Positions 1 to 8,294 are shown, numbered from the stretch's first letter. The stretch: DNA of 41,725 bases from Streptomyces atriruber (GCF_001418325.1 NZ_LIPN01000027.1:1-41725); one strand, 5' to 3'. Notes: generated by a model from the letters alone, not told the origin. Program-made: numbers and translations.

Positions 1-307
1 GGGCGGGGGCCGAGGGGCGGCTCCTGCCGGGCGTCGAGCCGATTTCGATCAGGGAGGACTACTCGTGGCGCGACCGAGCACACGATCAGGGCGGAGACCG
101 GAATCGTGCTCCTGAGCAACCAACGGGCGGCGCGGGCCGTCTTCAGGGGTGGGAGAGCAGCCAACGGCGGCGCTCTTCCGGCAGGTGGGCGACGGCGTCG
201 AAGGTGACGGCCGTCTCACGCGCGGAGCGGTTCCAGAGGTCCGTCAGGGCTTCGGGACCGGCCTCGACGCCCGGCCTGACCTGCACCTCTGAGCGACCCG
301 ATGGCAT
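1..307 (-). pseudogene. Decayed GNAT (phosphinothricin-type) N-acetyltransferase remnant, 3' end outside window
   Basis: Read on the minus strand from an ATG at 307, the first ~55 codons look like the N-terminus of a PAT-type GNAT acetyltransferase (VRPGVEAG, then LTDLWNRSARETAVTFD, then PEERRRWLLSHP). The frame stops at 143-145. If one C of the CCCC run near 146-149 is dropped, it continues as SHPEDGP and later VLGRATSSP, which also fits the family. That second frame stops near position 46, and no conserved acetyl-CoA-binding motif follows before the window edge. I infer a frameshifted, decaying gene. A base-calling error in the C run could explain the first break but probably not the later one. 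It is divergent from hrdD. The family match is by eye only. Confidence 0.5.
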
Positions 308-319
308 CCGGCCGCCCCG

Positions 320-331
320 TGTGGCGCCACA
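320..331. promoter_or_regulatory. 12-bp perfect palindrome in the intergenic region upstream of hrdD
   Basis: TGTGGCGCCACA is a perfect palindrome between the GNAT remnant and hrdD. It lies ~40 bp upstream of the SigR-type promoter. It could be an operator, but no known family consensus was recognised, and a GC-rich 12-mer palindrome may arise by chance. Confidence 0.2.
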
Positions 332-368
332 GGGTACTGCACCGTCAGGAAAAAAGATGTGCGGCTTG

Positions 369-394
369 GGAATTCTGTCCGGATTCCAGTCGTT
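369..394 (+). promoter_or_regulatory. SigR-type promoter of hrdD (GGAAT-N18-GTT)
   Basis: GGAAT at 369-373 and GTT at 392-394 are separated by exactly 18 bases. This matches the established consensus of the thiol-oxidative-stress sigma factor SigR (GGAAT-N18-GTT). The predicted transcription start is ~400, leaving a leader of ~85 nt before the hrdD start at 489. S. coelicolor hrdD is known from the literature to be a SigR target, so the site also supports the gene call. Confidence 0.8.
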
Positions 395-488
395 GTTTCC
401 AACGGATGCAGGGCACCCGAGGGTGTGCCATCCACCACAGAGGCCCCAGAAATGGGCCGACCAGGACAACCATCGCAAGGGAGCACGC

Positions 489-1490
489 ATGGCAACCCGT
501 GCCGTCGCCCGTCGTAAGTCCGCCGCCTCCGGCGAGACCGACGCGGCACGCAGTGTTCGCGCCGTAGGCGGGGAGATCGCCGACCGCGACCTGGTCGGCA
601 TGTACCTCGACGAGATAGCGCGCACGCCGCTCCTCGACGCCGCCAAGGAAGTGGAGCTCTCCCAGGTCATCGAGGCCGGGGTGTATGCCCGGAAGATCCT
701 GGACGGCGAGGTCGAGGACAGCAAGGTCACCGCGGACCGCGAGGAGCTCGAAGCCCTCGTCGCCGACGGTGAGCGCGCCAAGGACGTCTTCATCCGCTCG
801 AACCTCCGCCTGGTCGTCGCGGTCGCCCGCCGCTATCCGCGCAGCGGCCTCCCCCTCCTCGACCTGATCCAGGAGGGGAACGCGGGCCTGGTCCGCGCCG
901 TCGAGAAGTTCGACTACGCCAAGGGCTTCAAGTTCTCCACGTATGCCACCTGGTGGATCCGTCAGGCCATCACCCGCTCCATCGCCGACCAGTCCCGCAC
1001 CATCCGCCTCCCCGTCCACCTGGTGGAGGAGCTGGGCCGGATCCGCCGCGTGCAGCGCGAGTTCAACCGGGAGAACGGCCGCGACCCCGAGCCCGCCGAG
1101 ATCGCCGCGGAGCTGTCCTCGACCCCCGAGCGCGTCACGGACGTCCTGGACTGGGCGCGCGACCCCGTCTCGCTGAACATGGGCGTGGACGACGACGGCG
1201 ACACCCAGTTCGGCGACCTCCTCGAGGACACCTCGGCCGTCTCGCCCGAGCAGTCCGTCCTCTCGCTGCTCCGCAGCGAGGAGCTCGACGGCCTGATCGG
1301 CCGCCTCGACCAGCGCACGGCCTCCATCATCAAGATGCGGTACGGCATCGACGACGGCCGCGAGCGGACGCTGACGGAGGTCGGCAAGGAGCACGGGCTG
1401 ACGCGTGAGCGGATCCGCCAGATCGAGAAGCACGCGCTCCTCGAGCTGAAGAAGCTGGCGCGGGACACCGGCTTCGACGCGGCGGCCTGA
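489..1490 (+). CDS. hrdD: RNA polymerase sigma factor, group 2 sigma-70 (HrdD-like)
   Basis: This 333-aa sigma-70 factor lacks the long region 1.1 of the essential HrdB. Region 1.2 begins near residue 33 (DLVGMYLDEIARTPLLDA). Region 2 carries the core-binding and -10 recognition helices (IRSNLRLVVAVARRY, LDLIQEGN, FSTYATWWIRQAITRSI), followed by region 3. Region 4 ends with the -35 helix-turn-helix (LTEVGKEHGLTRERIRQIE). The ATG at 489 is chosen because AAGGGAG (477-483) precedes it and the protein then matches HrdD length (~332 aa). The open frame extends upstream to 204 without homology. The SigR-type promoter upstream and the fructose operon nearby fit HrdD rather than HrdA or HrdC, an assignment from memory. 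Confidence 0.85.
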   Translation: MATRAVARRKSAASGETDAARSVRAVGGEIADRDLVGMYLDEIARTPLLDAAKEVELSQVIEAGVYARKILDGEVEDSKVTADREELEALVADGERAKDVFIRSNLRLVVAVARRYPRSGLPLLDLIQEGNAGLVRAVEKFDYAKGFKFSTYATWWIRQAITRSIADQSRTIRLPVHLVEELGRIRRVQREFNRENGRDPEPAEIAAELSSTPERVTDVLDWARDPVSLNMGVDDDGDTQFGDLLEDTSAVSPEQSVLSLLRSEELDGLIGRLDQRTASIIKMRYGIDDGRERTLTEVGKEHGLTRERIRQIEKHALLELKKLARDTGFDAAA

Positions 1491-1506
1491 GCGGCCCACT
1501 GGCCGG

Positions 1507-1537
1507 GTCCCGGCGCCATCCCCCCCGGCGCCGGGAC
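1507..1537. terminator. Bidirectional hairpin between hrdD and the WYL regulator
   Basis: GTCCCGGCGCC (1507-1517) pairs perfectly with GGCGCCGGGAC (1527-1537) across a C-rich loop, followed by TCTATTTCT. It lies 16 bases after the hrdD stop and directly beyond the convergent regulator stop, so it can end transcription in both directions. Confidence 0.7.
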
Positions 1538-1538
1538 T

Positions 1539-2546
1539 CTATTTCTCCGATCGCTCCGCGCCGGAGACCGACCGGGACAGACGCTTGCTCATGTCCCCGA
1601 TGCAGTCCACCAGTTCCCGCGGACCGTGCACCGTGAAGTCGCAGTCCATGACCGCGAGGCGGACCGCCAGCCACTCGATCGAGTCCGACGCCCGGCAGCG
1701 CAGCCGACAGCTGCGGTCGTCCAGGACCTCCACCGGACCGAGCGTGGCGGCCAGCCGCGCGGTGACGAACTCCGCGGGCGCCGCGAAGGTCACATCGAGG
1801 TCGTACGTCGGCCGACCGCGCCACATCGAATCGCGGATGAACGCCGCGGCGTCGCCCTTCGGCAGCTCCCGCGGCACGAACCGCGCCCCCGTCGCGAACG
1901 GCTCGGACACCCGGTCCACCCGGAAGGTCCGCCAGTCCTCGCGGTCGATGTCGTACGCCACGAGGTACCAGCGGCGCCCCGTCGAGACCAGCCGGTACGG
2001 CTCGGTGAGCCGCCGCGACGCCGTGCCGTCCCCCGCGCGATAGGCGAACCGCAGCCGCTCGTGCCCGGCCGCGGCGGACGCCATCACCGTCAGCGTCTCC
2101 GGCGCGATGCTCGCCCCGTCCCCGCTGGTCAGCGGCGTCGTCGCGATCTGCAGCGCGGAGACCCGGTGGCGCAGCCGCCCCGGCAGCACCTGCTCCAGCT
2201 TGGCGAGCGCCCGCACCGACGCCTCCTCCACGCCCTCCACCGCGTGCCCCGCCCCGGCCCGCAGCCCGACCGCGATGGCCACCGCCTCCTCGTCGTCCAG
2301 GACCAGCGGCGGCATGGCCTTGCCCGCGACCAGACGGTAGCCGCCGGCCGCGCCCTGGCTGGCCCGCACCGGATAGCCGAGGTCCCGCAGCCGGTCGATG
2401 TCCCGCCGCACCGTCCGCCTGCTGACGCCGAGCCGTTCGGAGAGCTCGGCGCCCGGCCACTCGCGGGGCGTCTGCAGCAGGGAGAGGAGCTGGAAGAGCC
2501 GGGCCGGGGTGTCCGTGCCCGCCGCTGTCGTACCGTCCGTCGTCAT
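1539..2546 (-). CDS. WYL-domain (DeoR/YafY-type) transcriptional regulator
   Basis: This 335-aa protein has an N-terminal winged helix-turn-helix (residues ~15-70; LSERLGVSRRTVRRDIDRLRDLGYPV, with the GGYRL wing end). The WYL ligand-sensing domain follows at ~160-215 (RLTEPYRLVSTGRRWYLVAYD, then WRTFRVDRVSEP), and a C-terminal WCX-like extension reaches the end. Such regulators sense small ligands or nucleic acid and control neighbouring genes. It is divergent from an MFS efflux pump with only 62 bp between the starts, so it probably regulates that pump and itself. The start is an ATG at 2546. The ligand cannot be inferred. Confidence 0.85.
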   Translation of the reverse strand: MTTDGTTAAGTDTPARLFQLLSLLQTPREWPGAELSERLGVSRRTVRRDIDRLRDLGYPVRASQGAAGGYRLVAGKAMPPLVLDDEEAVAIAVGLRAGAGHAVEGVEEASVRALAKLEQVLPGRLRHRVSALQIATTPLTSGDGASIAPETLTVMASAAAGHERLRFAYRAGDGTASRRLTEPYRLVSTGRRWYLVAYDIDREDWRTFRVDRVSEPFATGARFVPRELPKGDAAAFIRDSMWRGRPTYDLDVTFAAPAEFVTARLAATLGPVEVLDDRSCRLRCRASDSIEWLAVRLAVMDCDFTVHGPRELVDCIGDMSKRLSRSVSGAERSEK

Positions 2547-2569
2547 GTCGCCCAGGATGCCGGAGAACT

Positions 2570-2586
2570 AGGACATGAGCTGACCT
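2570..2586. promoter_or_regulatory. Inverted repeat between the WYL regulator and the MFS pump, possible operator
   Basis: AGGACATGAGCTGACCT has interrupted arms AGGnCA/TGnCCT. It lies in the 62-bp divergent spacer, close to where both promoters must be, and may be the WYL-regulator operator. It is short and imperfect. Confidence 0.3.
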
Positions 2587-2608
2587 ATATGGCCTCTAGC
2601 CTTGCGGC

Positions 2609-4138
2609 ATGACTTCACCCAGCACCACTTCCGCTCCCGTGCCGCCGGAGGCCCCCGGCGACCGGCGGCGTTGGTTCGCCCTGGCGATCGTGATGACCGC
2701 CGCGTTCATGGACCTCGTCGACGTCACGATCGTCAACATCGCCATCCCGTCCATCCAGCGTGACGCGGGCGCCACGTTCAGCCAGATCCAGTGGATCACC
2801 GCGGGCTACTCGCTCGCCTTCGCCGCGGGGCTCGTCACCGGCGGGCGGCTCGGAGACATCCACGGCCGCAAGCGGATCTTCCTCATAGGCATCACCGGGT
2901 TCACCGTCGCCTCCGCGCTCTGCGGCTTCGCGGCGAACCCGGAGATGCTGGTCGCCTCGCGCATCCTGCAGGGCGGCATGGCCGCGCTGATGGTGCCGCA
3001 GGTGCTGTCCATCGTGCACGCGACCTTCCCGGCCCACGAGCGCGGCAAGGTCTTCGGCCTCTTCGGCATGATCGTCGGCCTCGGCGCGGTCTCCGGGCCA
3101 CTGCTCGGCGCGCTGCTCACCGAGTGGAACATCTTCGGCCTCGAGTGGCGGCCGATCTTCCTCATCAACCTGCCGGTCGGCATCGCGGGCATCGTCCTCG
3201 GCCGGAAGTTCATCTCCGAGTCCAAGGCGCCGCGCGCCCTCAAGCTGGACCTCGTCGGCGTCGTCCTGGTCACCGCGGGTCTGCTGATGCTGCTCTACCC
3301 GCTGACCCGCGGCCGCGAGCTGGGCTGGCCGGTGTGGGGGTACGTGATGATGGCCGGGTCCCTGGCCGTCTTCGGCGCGCTCGTCGCGTACGAGAAGTGG
3401 AAGGCCGCGAAGGACGGTTCGCCGCTGGTGGAGCTGTCGCTGTTCAAGGTGAAGAGCTTCGCCGCGGGCATCGCGGTGCAGACGGTCTTCGGCGTCACGC
3501 TGGGCATCTTCTTCCTGGTCTGGACGCTCTACATGCAGGTCGGTCTCGGCTGGAGCGCGCTGCGCGCCGGACTGACCGGGGTGCCGTTCTCGATCGCCGT
3601 CTCGGCGGCGGCGGGCATCTCCGTGCAGAAGCTCGTGCCCCGCTTCGGCCGCAAGGTGCTGCAGGCGGGCGCCCTGGCGATGGCGTCGGGCGTGCTGATC
3701 TACATCTGGGAGGCCGGGCGGTACGGGGCGGACATCGCGCCCTGGCAGATGGCGCTCCCGCTGGTCGTGATGGGCGTCGGCATGGGCCTGATCGTGGCCC
3801 CGCTCACGGACGCGGTCCTCTCGGACGTCCCGCAGGAGCACGCGGGTTCGGCATCGGGGCTCATCAACACCGTGCAGCAGATGGGCACCGCGCTCGGCCT
3901 CGGCCTGGTCTCGGTGGTCTTCTTCGGGGTCATCGACGAGCGGGTCACGCCGGACCGCATCCCCGCGGAGTTCGTGGACGGGTTCCAGAACGCGCTGTGG
4001 TGGGTGGCGGGCGTGCTCGCCGTCATCTTCCTGGTGATGTTCGCGCTGCCCGCCAAGCCGAAGCAGCACGTCGAGGGTGGCGGAGCCGAGGACGCGCCGG
4101 ACGCGACCGCCCTGGACAAGGAACCGGCGCTGACGTAG
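2609..4138 (+). CDS. MFS drug-efflux transporter, DHA2 (EmrB/QacA-like, 14 TM)
   Basis: This 509-aa membrane protein of the drug:H+ antiporter-2 family has the first-helix motif DLVDVTIVNIAIPSI (D-V-T-I-V-N-x-A), motif A after TM2 (GGRLGDIHGRKRIF) and an antiporter motif in TM5 (GLGAVSGPLLGALL). Fourteen hydrophobic segments are spread over the length, with a short acidic soluble tail at the end (EDAPDATALDKEP). It probably exports hydrophobic antibiotics or cations, but the substrate is not predictable. The ATG at 2609 follows a short 62-bp divergent spacer from the WYL regulator. A long hairpin follows immediately, so it is likely monocistronic. Confidence 0.88.
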   Translation: MTSPSTTSAPVPPEAPGDRRRWFALAIVMTAAFMDLVDVTIVNIAIPSIQRDAGATFSQIQWITAGYSLAFAAGLVTGGRLGDIHGRKRIFLIGITGFTVASALCGFAANPEMLVASRILQGGMAALMVPQVLSIVHATFPAHERGKVFGLFGMIVGLGAVSGPLLGALLTEWNIFGLEWRPIFLINLPVGIAGIVLGRKFISESKAPRALKLDLVGVVLVTAGLLMLLYPLTRGRELGWPVWGYVMMAGSLAVFGALVAYEKWKAAKDGSPLVELSLFKVKSFAAGIAVQTVFGVTLGIFFLVWTLYMQVGLGWSALRAGLTGVPFSIAVSAAAGISVQKLVPRFGRKVLQAGALAMASGVLIYIWEAGRYGADIAPWQMALPLVVMGVGMGLIVAPLTDAVLSDVPQEHAGSASGLINTVQQMGTALGLGLVSVVFFGVIDERVTPDRIPAEFVDGFQNALWWVAGVLAVIFLVMFALPAKPKQHVEGGGAEDAPDATALDKEPALT

Positions 4139-4144
4139 TGATCG

Positions 4145-4202
4145 CTGGTCGCGCAGTTCCCCGCGCCGGGTAGCTCAGGGGCGCGGGGAACTGCGCGACC
4201 AG
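4145..4202 (+). terminator. Terminator hairpin with 23-bp perfect arms
   Basis: Arms 4145-4167 and 4180-4202 are exact reverse complements around a 12-nt loop and begin 6 bases after the MFS stop. The arm sequence (GTCGCGCAGTTCCCCGCGCC core) is a dispersed element that I recall seeing many times downstream of Streptomyces genes. It is therefore both a terminator and a repeat family member. Confidence 0.75.
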
Positions 4203-4254
4203 CCACAACGGACCCGGAGGTCGCGAGGGTACGAACCGCCCCTCGGCGGAGCGC

Positions 4255-5508
4255 TCACAGCTCCGCCTGGGCCGCCGTCGTGTCCAGGGCCTCCAGGACC
4301 GCCTTCGGGCTGCCGCCCTTGGCCACCGCCTCGCCGATGTGCCGGCGCACCGCGCTCCTGACCTCCGGCCACGAGCCGAGGTTCGTCGGCTGGAACTGCG
4401 CCTGCGGCATCTGGTCGATGAAGTCCCACATCGGGCGCTGCTTCGGGTCCTTGCGCAGGGCGTTTGACGCCGAGCTCGTCACCGGCAGGGCGGACTGGCT
4501 CCCGCCGTACGCCAGGGCGGACTTGCGCCCGTACAGATAGCTCAGGAACGTGCCGCACTGCTCGCGCCGCCCGTTCTGCTTGAACGCCATCAGCCAGTCG
4601 TTGAGCCCCACCGGCGGCGCCGTGCCGCCGAGCTTGCGGGGGAACGGGGCGTGCGCGTAGGGGAACTTGGCCTGGTCGGCGGCGCCCATCAGGACCGGGT
4701 GCGCGATCATCATGCCGATCTTGCCGCGCAGGAACTGGGCGTACGCGTCCGTCCTCGTCAGCGACTTCGGGTCGGCGCCCGCCAGGCCGCGCGCCACGAG
4801 GTTGTCGCGCAGCCAGGTGAGGGTGTCGATGTTGCTGGGGGTGGCGAAGTCGTAGCCGGTGAGGGCCGCGTAGCCGCCGCCGTCCGCGAGCAGCCAGGCG
4901 AGCGCCTCGTCCTCGGCGGCCTCCGGCCCGAGCTGCAGGCCGTACGGGGTGGGCACGCCGATCGCCTTCAACGCCACGGCCGCGTCGCGCAGTTCGGCCC
5001 AGGAGCGGGGCGCCTTGATGCGGGCCTGCTTGAACAGCGCCTTGTTGTAGAAGAGCCGCGGGGTGCTGGCCAGGAAGGGCAGCCCGTACTGGACGCGGTC
5101 GACCATGCCCGCCTCCGCGTAGGAGCGGATGAAGTCGCCCTCGGTACGGACGTCGAAGAGGTCCGACGCGCCGTACAGCTTGTCGTCCTCGGCGTAGGGC
5201 GCGAACAGGTTGGACTGGGCGATGTCGGGGGCGTCGCCGTCCTTCACGCGCCGGGCCAGGGTGCGGTCGAGCTTGGCGAAGGGGACGCGTTCGAGGTCGA
5301 CGTCGATGCCCGGGTGGGCCTTCTTGAAGGCGCCGATGAGGCTGTCCCACTGGTCGCCGAGCGAGGAGCCCACGCTCTTGTCGTAGCTGGCCACGAGGAG
5401 CCTGAGCGGGGTGTCGGTCTCCGCGGAGCAGGCGCTGAGGCCGGTGGCGCCGAGCGCGGTGGCGCCGGTGAGACCGGCCGTGTGGAGAAGGAACTGCCGA
5501 CGACGCAC
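4255..5508 (-). CDS. Sugar ABC transporter substrate-binding lipoprotein (family 1 SBP), orphan
   Basis: The 417-aa protein starts with a basic, Tat-like leader (MRRRQFLLHTAG) and a lipobox ending at Cys27 (LSAC), so it is an exported lipoprotein. The mature part has the carbohydrate-binding SBP fold of PF01547/PF13416 (for example AHPGIDVDLERVPF, YGLPFLASTPRLFYNKALFKQA, FLRGKIGMMIAHP). A GTG start at 5508 is preceded by AGAGGTGG. No permease or ATPase gene is adjacent, so it probably serves permeases encoded elsewhere or a shared ATPase such as MsiK (inference). A TetR-family gene diverges 155 bp upstream and may control it. Confidence 0.85.
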   Translation of the reverse strand: MRRRQFLLHTAGLTGATALGATGLSACSAETDTPLRLLVASYDKSVGSSLGDQWDSLIGAFKKAHPGIDVDLERVPFAKLDRTLARRVKDGDAPDIAQSNLFAPYAEDDKLYGASDLFDVRTEGDFIRSYAEAGMVDRVQYGLPFLASTPRLFYNKALFKQARIKAPRSWAELRDAAVALKAIGVPTPYGLQLGPEAAEDEALAWLLADGGGYAALTGYDFATPSNIDTLTWLRDNLVARGLAGADPKSLTRTDAYAQFLRGKIGMMIAHPVLMGAADQAKFPYAHAPFPRKLGGTAPPVGLNDWLMAFKQNGRREQCGTFLSYLYGRKSALAYGGSQSALPVTSSASNALRKDPKQRPMWDFIDQMPQAQFQPTNLGSWPEVRSAVRRHIGEAVAKGGSPKAVLEALDTTAAQAEL

Positions 5509-5663
5509 CGCTGTTTGCCACCTCTAGCTCGCACCGCGTGCCGTACGCGTGCCCTCCGCGCACTCTCCGGCGCGGCTTACGGTGGCAGATTCTGTCACAT
5601 GGGCAGTGCGTGCCTCAGGACGGCTCCGAACCGTCGTACGGAAGCTGGCATAACCTGCCTGAC

Positions 5664-6320
5664 ATGCCTGACATGCCTGCCGTTTCGCTGACGGAGCGAC
5701 GCAAGAACGAGACCCGCCTGGACATCGCGCGCACCGCGGCCGCGCTCTTCGTCGCGGACGGACTGCGGGCCACCCGCGCCGAGGACATCGCGCGGTCGGC
5801 GGGCGTCGCGCCGCGCACGTTCTACCGCTACTTCCCGACCAAGGAGGAGTCGGTCGCGCCGCTCTTCGCGGCGGGTGCGCAGCAGTGGGCGGAGGCGGTG
5901 CGCCGCGCCCCGGCGGACCTCTCCGTGCCGGACGCGCTGCGGCACGCGGTCAGGGATGCGCTCGCGGTCGACACCGAGCGGGCGGCGGAGTCCCTGGCCT
6001 GGGTGCGCGCGCTGCTGCGCATGTCGGCGGAGAGCCCGGCGCTGCGGGCGGTGTGGGCGGACGCGTGCCATGCGTCGGAGCAGACGCTGCTGGCGGTCCT
6101 GGCGGAGCGGGCCGGGGGCGGGACCTCCGCCGGGTCGTCCCCGGAGCGGCCCCCGGAGCCGCCCCTGGAGCTGCGCCTCGCGGCGGGCGTCGCGAGTGTG
6201 GCGGTGCGGGTGGCGGTGGAGACGTGGGCGGCGGGGGACGTGAGTCCTGAGGCGCCCGCGGGGCCCGCGGGGCTGGCGGAGCGGTGCCTTGCGGCGCTGG
6301 AGACGTTCCCCTGGCCGTAG
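5664..6320 (+). CDS. TetR-family transcriptional regulator
   Basis: The 218-aa protein has a canonical TetR DNA-binding domain at residues ~13-60 (LDIARTAAALFVADGLRATRAEDIARSAGVAPRTFYRYFPTKEE, described here by its key stretches) and a variable helical ligand-binding C-terminus. Two in-frame ATGs, at 5664 and 5673, lie in a short CCTGACATG direct repeat. TAACCT at 5651-5656 is placed as a -10 box for a leaderless transcript starting at the first ATG, which is why 5664 is preferred. The gene is divergent from the sugar-binding lipoprotein gene. The ligand is unknown. Confidence 0.85.
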   Translation: MPDMPAVSLTERRKNETRLDIARTAAALFVADGLRATRAEDIARSAGVAPRTFYRYFPTKEESVAPLFAAGAQQWAEAVRRAPADLSVPDALRHAVRDALAVDTERAAESLAWVRALLRMSAESPALRAVWADACHASEQTLLAVLAERAGGGTSAGSSPERPPEPPLELRLAAGVASVAVRVAVETWAAGDVSPEAPAGPAGLAERCLAALETFPWP

Positions 6321-6420
6321 GCCCGAGGGGCGGGCCAAAGGGACTGCCCGAGGCGATGGTCCAAAGGGGTGCATCCGTAGAGGTGAAAGTCCGTTTGTGT
6401 CCGAGTCGGGCCCGAACCTG

Positions 6421-6449
6421 TTTACTTTCCGGAAATCCGGCCGTACTCT
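6421..6449 (+). promoter_or_regulatory. Probable promoter of fruR-fruK-fruA with an internal palindrome
   Basis: TTTACT (6421-6426) and TACTCT (6444-6449) are spaced by 17 bp, giving a start near 6456 and a ~39-nt leader. The perfect palindrome TTTCCGGAAA (6426-6435) sits at the -35/spacer, and TCGGGCCCGA lies just upstream of it. Either would suit the autoregulatory DeoR-type FruR (inference). Confidence 0.4.
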
Positions 6450-6494
6450 CCGAGTGAAACCACAGGATCGGGCATGCGACGGAGGCAAACGGAC

Positions 6495-7256
6495 ATGTAC
6501 GCACCGGAGCGGCAGCAGGAGATCCTGCGCCTCGCACGCGACGGCGGTCGCGTCGACGTGCTGTCGCTGGCCGAGGAGTTCCAGGTCACCGCCGAGACCA
6601 TCCGGCGCGACCTGAAGGCGCTCGACCGGGCCGGACTCGTGCGCCGCGTGCACGGCGGTGCCATACCGGCCGGGCGGCTCGACTTCGAGCCGGACCTCGC
6701 CGAGCGCGAGGGCACCGCGGCCGACGAGAAGGACCGCATCGCCCGCGCCGCCCTCGCCGAACTGCCCGCGGAGGGCAGCATCGTCCTCGACGCCGGGTCG
6801 ACCGTCGCGCGGCTCGCTGCGGCGCTCCCGCTGGAGTCGACGCTCACCGTCGTCACGCACGGGCTGCCCACCGCGGCCCGCCTCGCCGACCACCCCGGCG
6901 TCCAGCTCCACCTCATCGGCGGCCGGGTCAGGCAGCGTACGCGCGCGGCCGTCGACGCGTGGGCGCTGCGGGCGTACGGCGAGATCCGCGCCGACGTCCT
7001 CTTCCTCGCCGCCAACGGCTTCTCCGCCGACGCCGGACTGACCACCCCCGACCTCGCCGAGGCTGCCGTGAAGCGCGCGGCCGTCGCGGCGGCCCGCCGG
7101 GTCGTCCTGCTCGCGGACTCCGCCAAGCACGGCCAGGAGCACTTCGCACGCTTCGGCGACCTGGCCGACGTCGACCTCCTGATCACCGACACCGGCCTCA
7201 CCGACGACGACGCGGCCGCCATCGAGCGCGGCGGCACGGAAGTAGTACGCGCATGA
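6495..7256 (+). CDS. fruR: DeoR/GlpR-family repressor of the fructose operon
   Basis: This 253-aa protein has the DeoR winged helix at residues ~1-57 (RQQEILRLARDGGRVDVLSLAEEF, then TAETIRRDLKALDRAGLVRRVHGGA). The C-terminal sugar-phosphate sensor domain of the DeoRC/ISOCOT fold follows (LDAGSTVARLA, TVVTHGLPTAARLA, LIGGRVR, ADVLFLAANGFSADAGLTTPD, VVLLADSAKHG). The ATG at 6495 is chosen because GGAGG lies 9 bases upstream (6481-6485). The gene overlaps fruK by an ATGA and heads the fructose PTS operon, so fructose-1-phosphate is its likely inducer (known for the family). Confidence 0.88.
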   Translation: MYAPERQQEILRLARDGGRVDVLSLAEEFQVTAETIRRDLKALDRAGLVRRVHGGAIPAGRLDFEPDLAEREGTAADEKDRIARAALAELPAEGSIVLDAGSTVARLAAALPLESTLTVVTHGLPTAARLADHPGVQLHLIGGRVRQRTRAAVDAWALRAYGEIRADVLFLAANGFSADAGLTTPDLAEAAVKRAAVAAARRVVLLADSAKHGQEHFARFGDLADVDLLITDTGLTDDDAAAIERGGTEVVRA

Positions 7257-8227
7257 GCAAGGAAGCAGCCGGTACGCGCATGATCCTCACCGTCACCCCG
7301 AACCCCTCCCTCGACCGCACCTACGAGGTGTCGTCGCTCGACCGCGGCGAGGTCGTCCGCGCCACCGGCGAGCGCGTGGACCCGGGCGGCAAGGGCGTCA
7401 ACGTCTCGCGGGCCGTCGCGGCCGCGGGCGTGCGGACCGTCGCCGTACTGCCGCTGGGCGGCGCGCCCGGCGCGCTCGTCGCGCAGCTCCTCGACGGGCA
7501 GGGCATCGAGGTCGCCCCGGTCCCCGTCACCGGGCAGACCCGCTCCAACATCGCGGTCGCGGAGCCCGACGGCACCCTCACGAAGATCAACGCCCCCGGA
7601 CCCGAACTGTCGGAGCGCGAGCAGAAGTCGCTGCTCGCCACCGTCGGCGAGCGCTCGGCCGGCGCCGACTGGATCGCCTGCTGCGGCAGCCTGCCGCGCG
7701 GCCTGCGGCCCTCCTGGTACGCGGAGCTCGTGGCCCGCGCGCACGCCGCCGGTGCCCGCATCGCCCTGGACACCTCGGGCCCGGCCCTGCTCGCCGCCCT
7801 CGCCGAACGCCCCGACGTCGTCAAGCCGAACGCCGAAGAGCTCGCCGAGGCCGTCGGCCGCCCCCTCGCCACGGTCGGAGACGCGGTCAAGGCGGCCGAG
7901 GAGCTGCGGGAGCTGGGGGCGCGGGCCGTCCTCGCGAGTCTCGGCGCCGACGGCCAGCTCCTGGTCGACGACGCGGGCGCGCACTTCGCGAGTGCTCCCG
8001 TCGACGCCGTGCGCAGCAACGTCGGCGCGGGCGACTCCTCCCTGGCGGGCTTCCTGATCGCGGGCGGCACCGGACCGGCCGCGCTCGCCTCGGCCGTGGC
8101 CCACGGCGCCGCCGCCGTCCAGCTGCCGGGCAGCGTGATGCCGTCCCCCTCGGACCTGGCGCCGGACGCGGTCACCGTGACGGCCGACGTGCCGCTGGAC
8201 CGCGTACTGACGGAGCCCGCCGCATGA
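7253..8227 (+). CDS. fruK: 1-phosphofructokinase
   Basis: A PfkB/ribokinase-family kinase that converts fructose 1-phosphate to fructose 1,6-bisphosphate. It has the substrate-binding N-terminus (ILTVTPNPSLDRTYEV), the first PfkB signature (GGKGVNVSRAVAAAG) and the catalytic GAGDS motif near the C-terminus (VRSNVGAGDSSLAGFLIAGG, Asp as base). The ATG at 7253 overlaps the fruR stop (ATGA). A second ATG at 7280 gives the more typical N-terminus (MILTVTP) and is equally possible. From the first start it is 324 aa, slightly long for the family. It is translationally coupled to fruR, with fruA 67 bp downstream. Confidence 0.9.
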   Translation: MSKEAAGTRMILTVTPNPSLDRTYEVSSLDRGEVVRATGERVDPGGKGVNVSRAVAAAGVRTVAVLPLGGAPGALVAQLLDGQGIEVAPVPVTGQTRSNIAVAEPDGTLTKINAPGPELSEREQKSLLATVGERSAGADWIACCGSLPRGLRPSWYAELVARAHAAGARIALDTSGPALLAALAERPDVVKPNAEELAEAVGRPLATVGDAVKAAEELRELGARAVLASLGADGQLLVDDAGAHFASAPVDAVRSNVGAGDSSLAGFLIAGGTGPAALASAVAHGAAAVQLPGSVMPSPSDLAPDAVTVTADVPLDRVLTEPAA

Positions 8228-8294
8228 ACCCTCCTGCCGCCGTCCCCCCAACAGCCGCCGCCCGCCGGGCGATACGCGTGCGAAGGAGCCCGCG

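Noticed and set aside
204..488. Extension of HrdD by 95 residues upstream of 489
   Set aside because: It would span the SigR promoter and the leader; the added sequence is unlike sigma region 1.
6333..6370. GGGCCAAAGGGACT and GGTCCAAAGGGG upstream of fruR as DevR-like boxes
   Set aside because: Only half-sites match the 5-4-5 pattern, and there is no reason to expect hypoxic control of fructose uptake.
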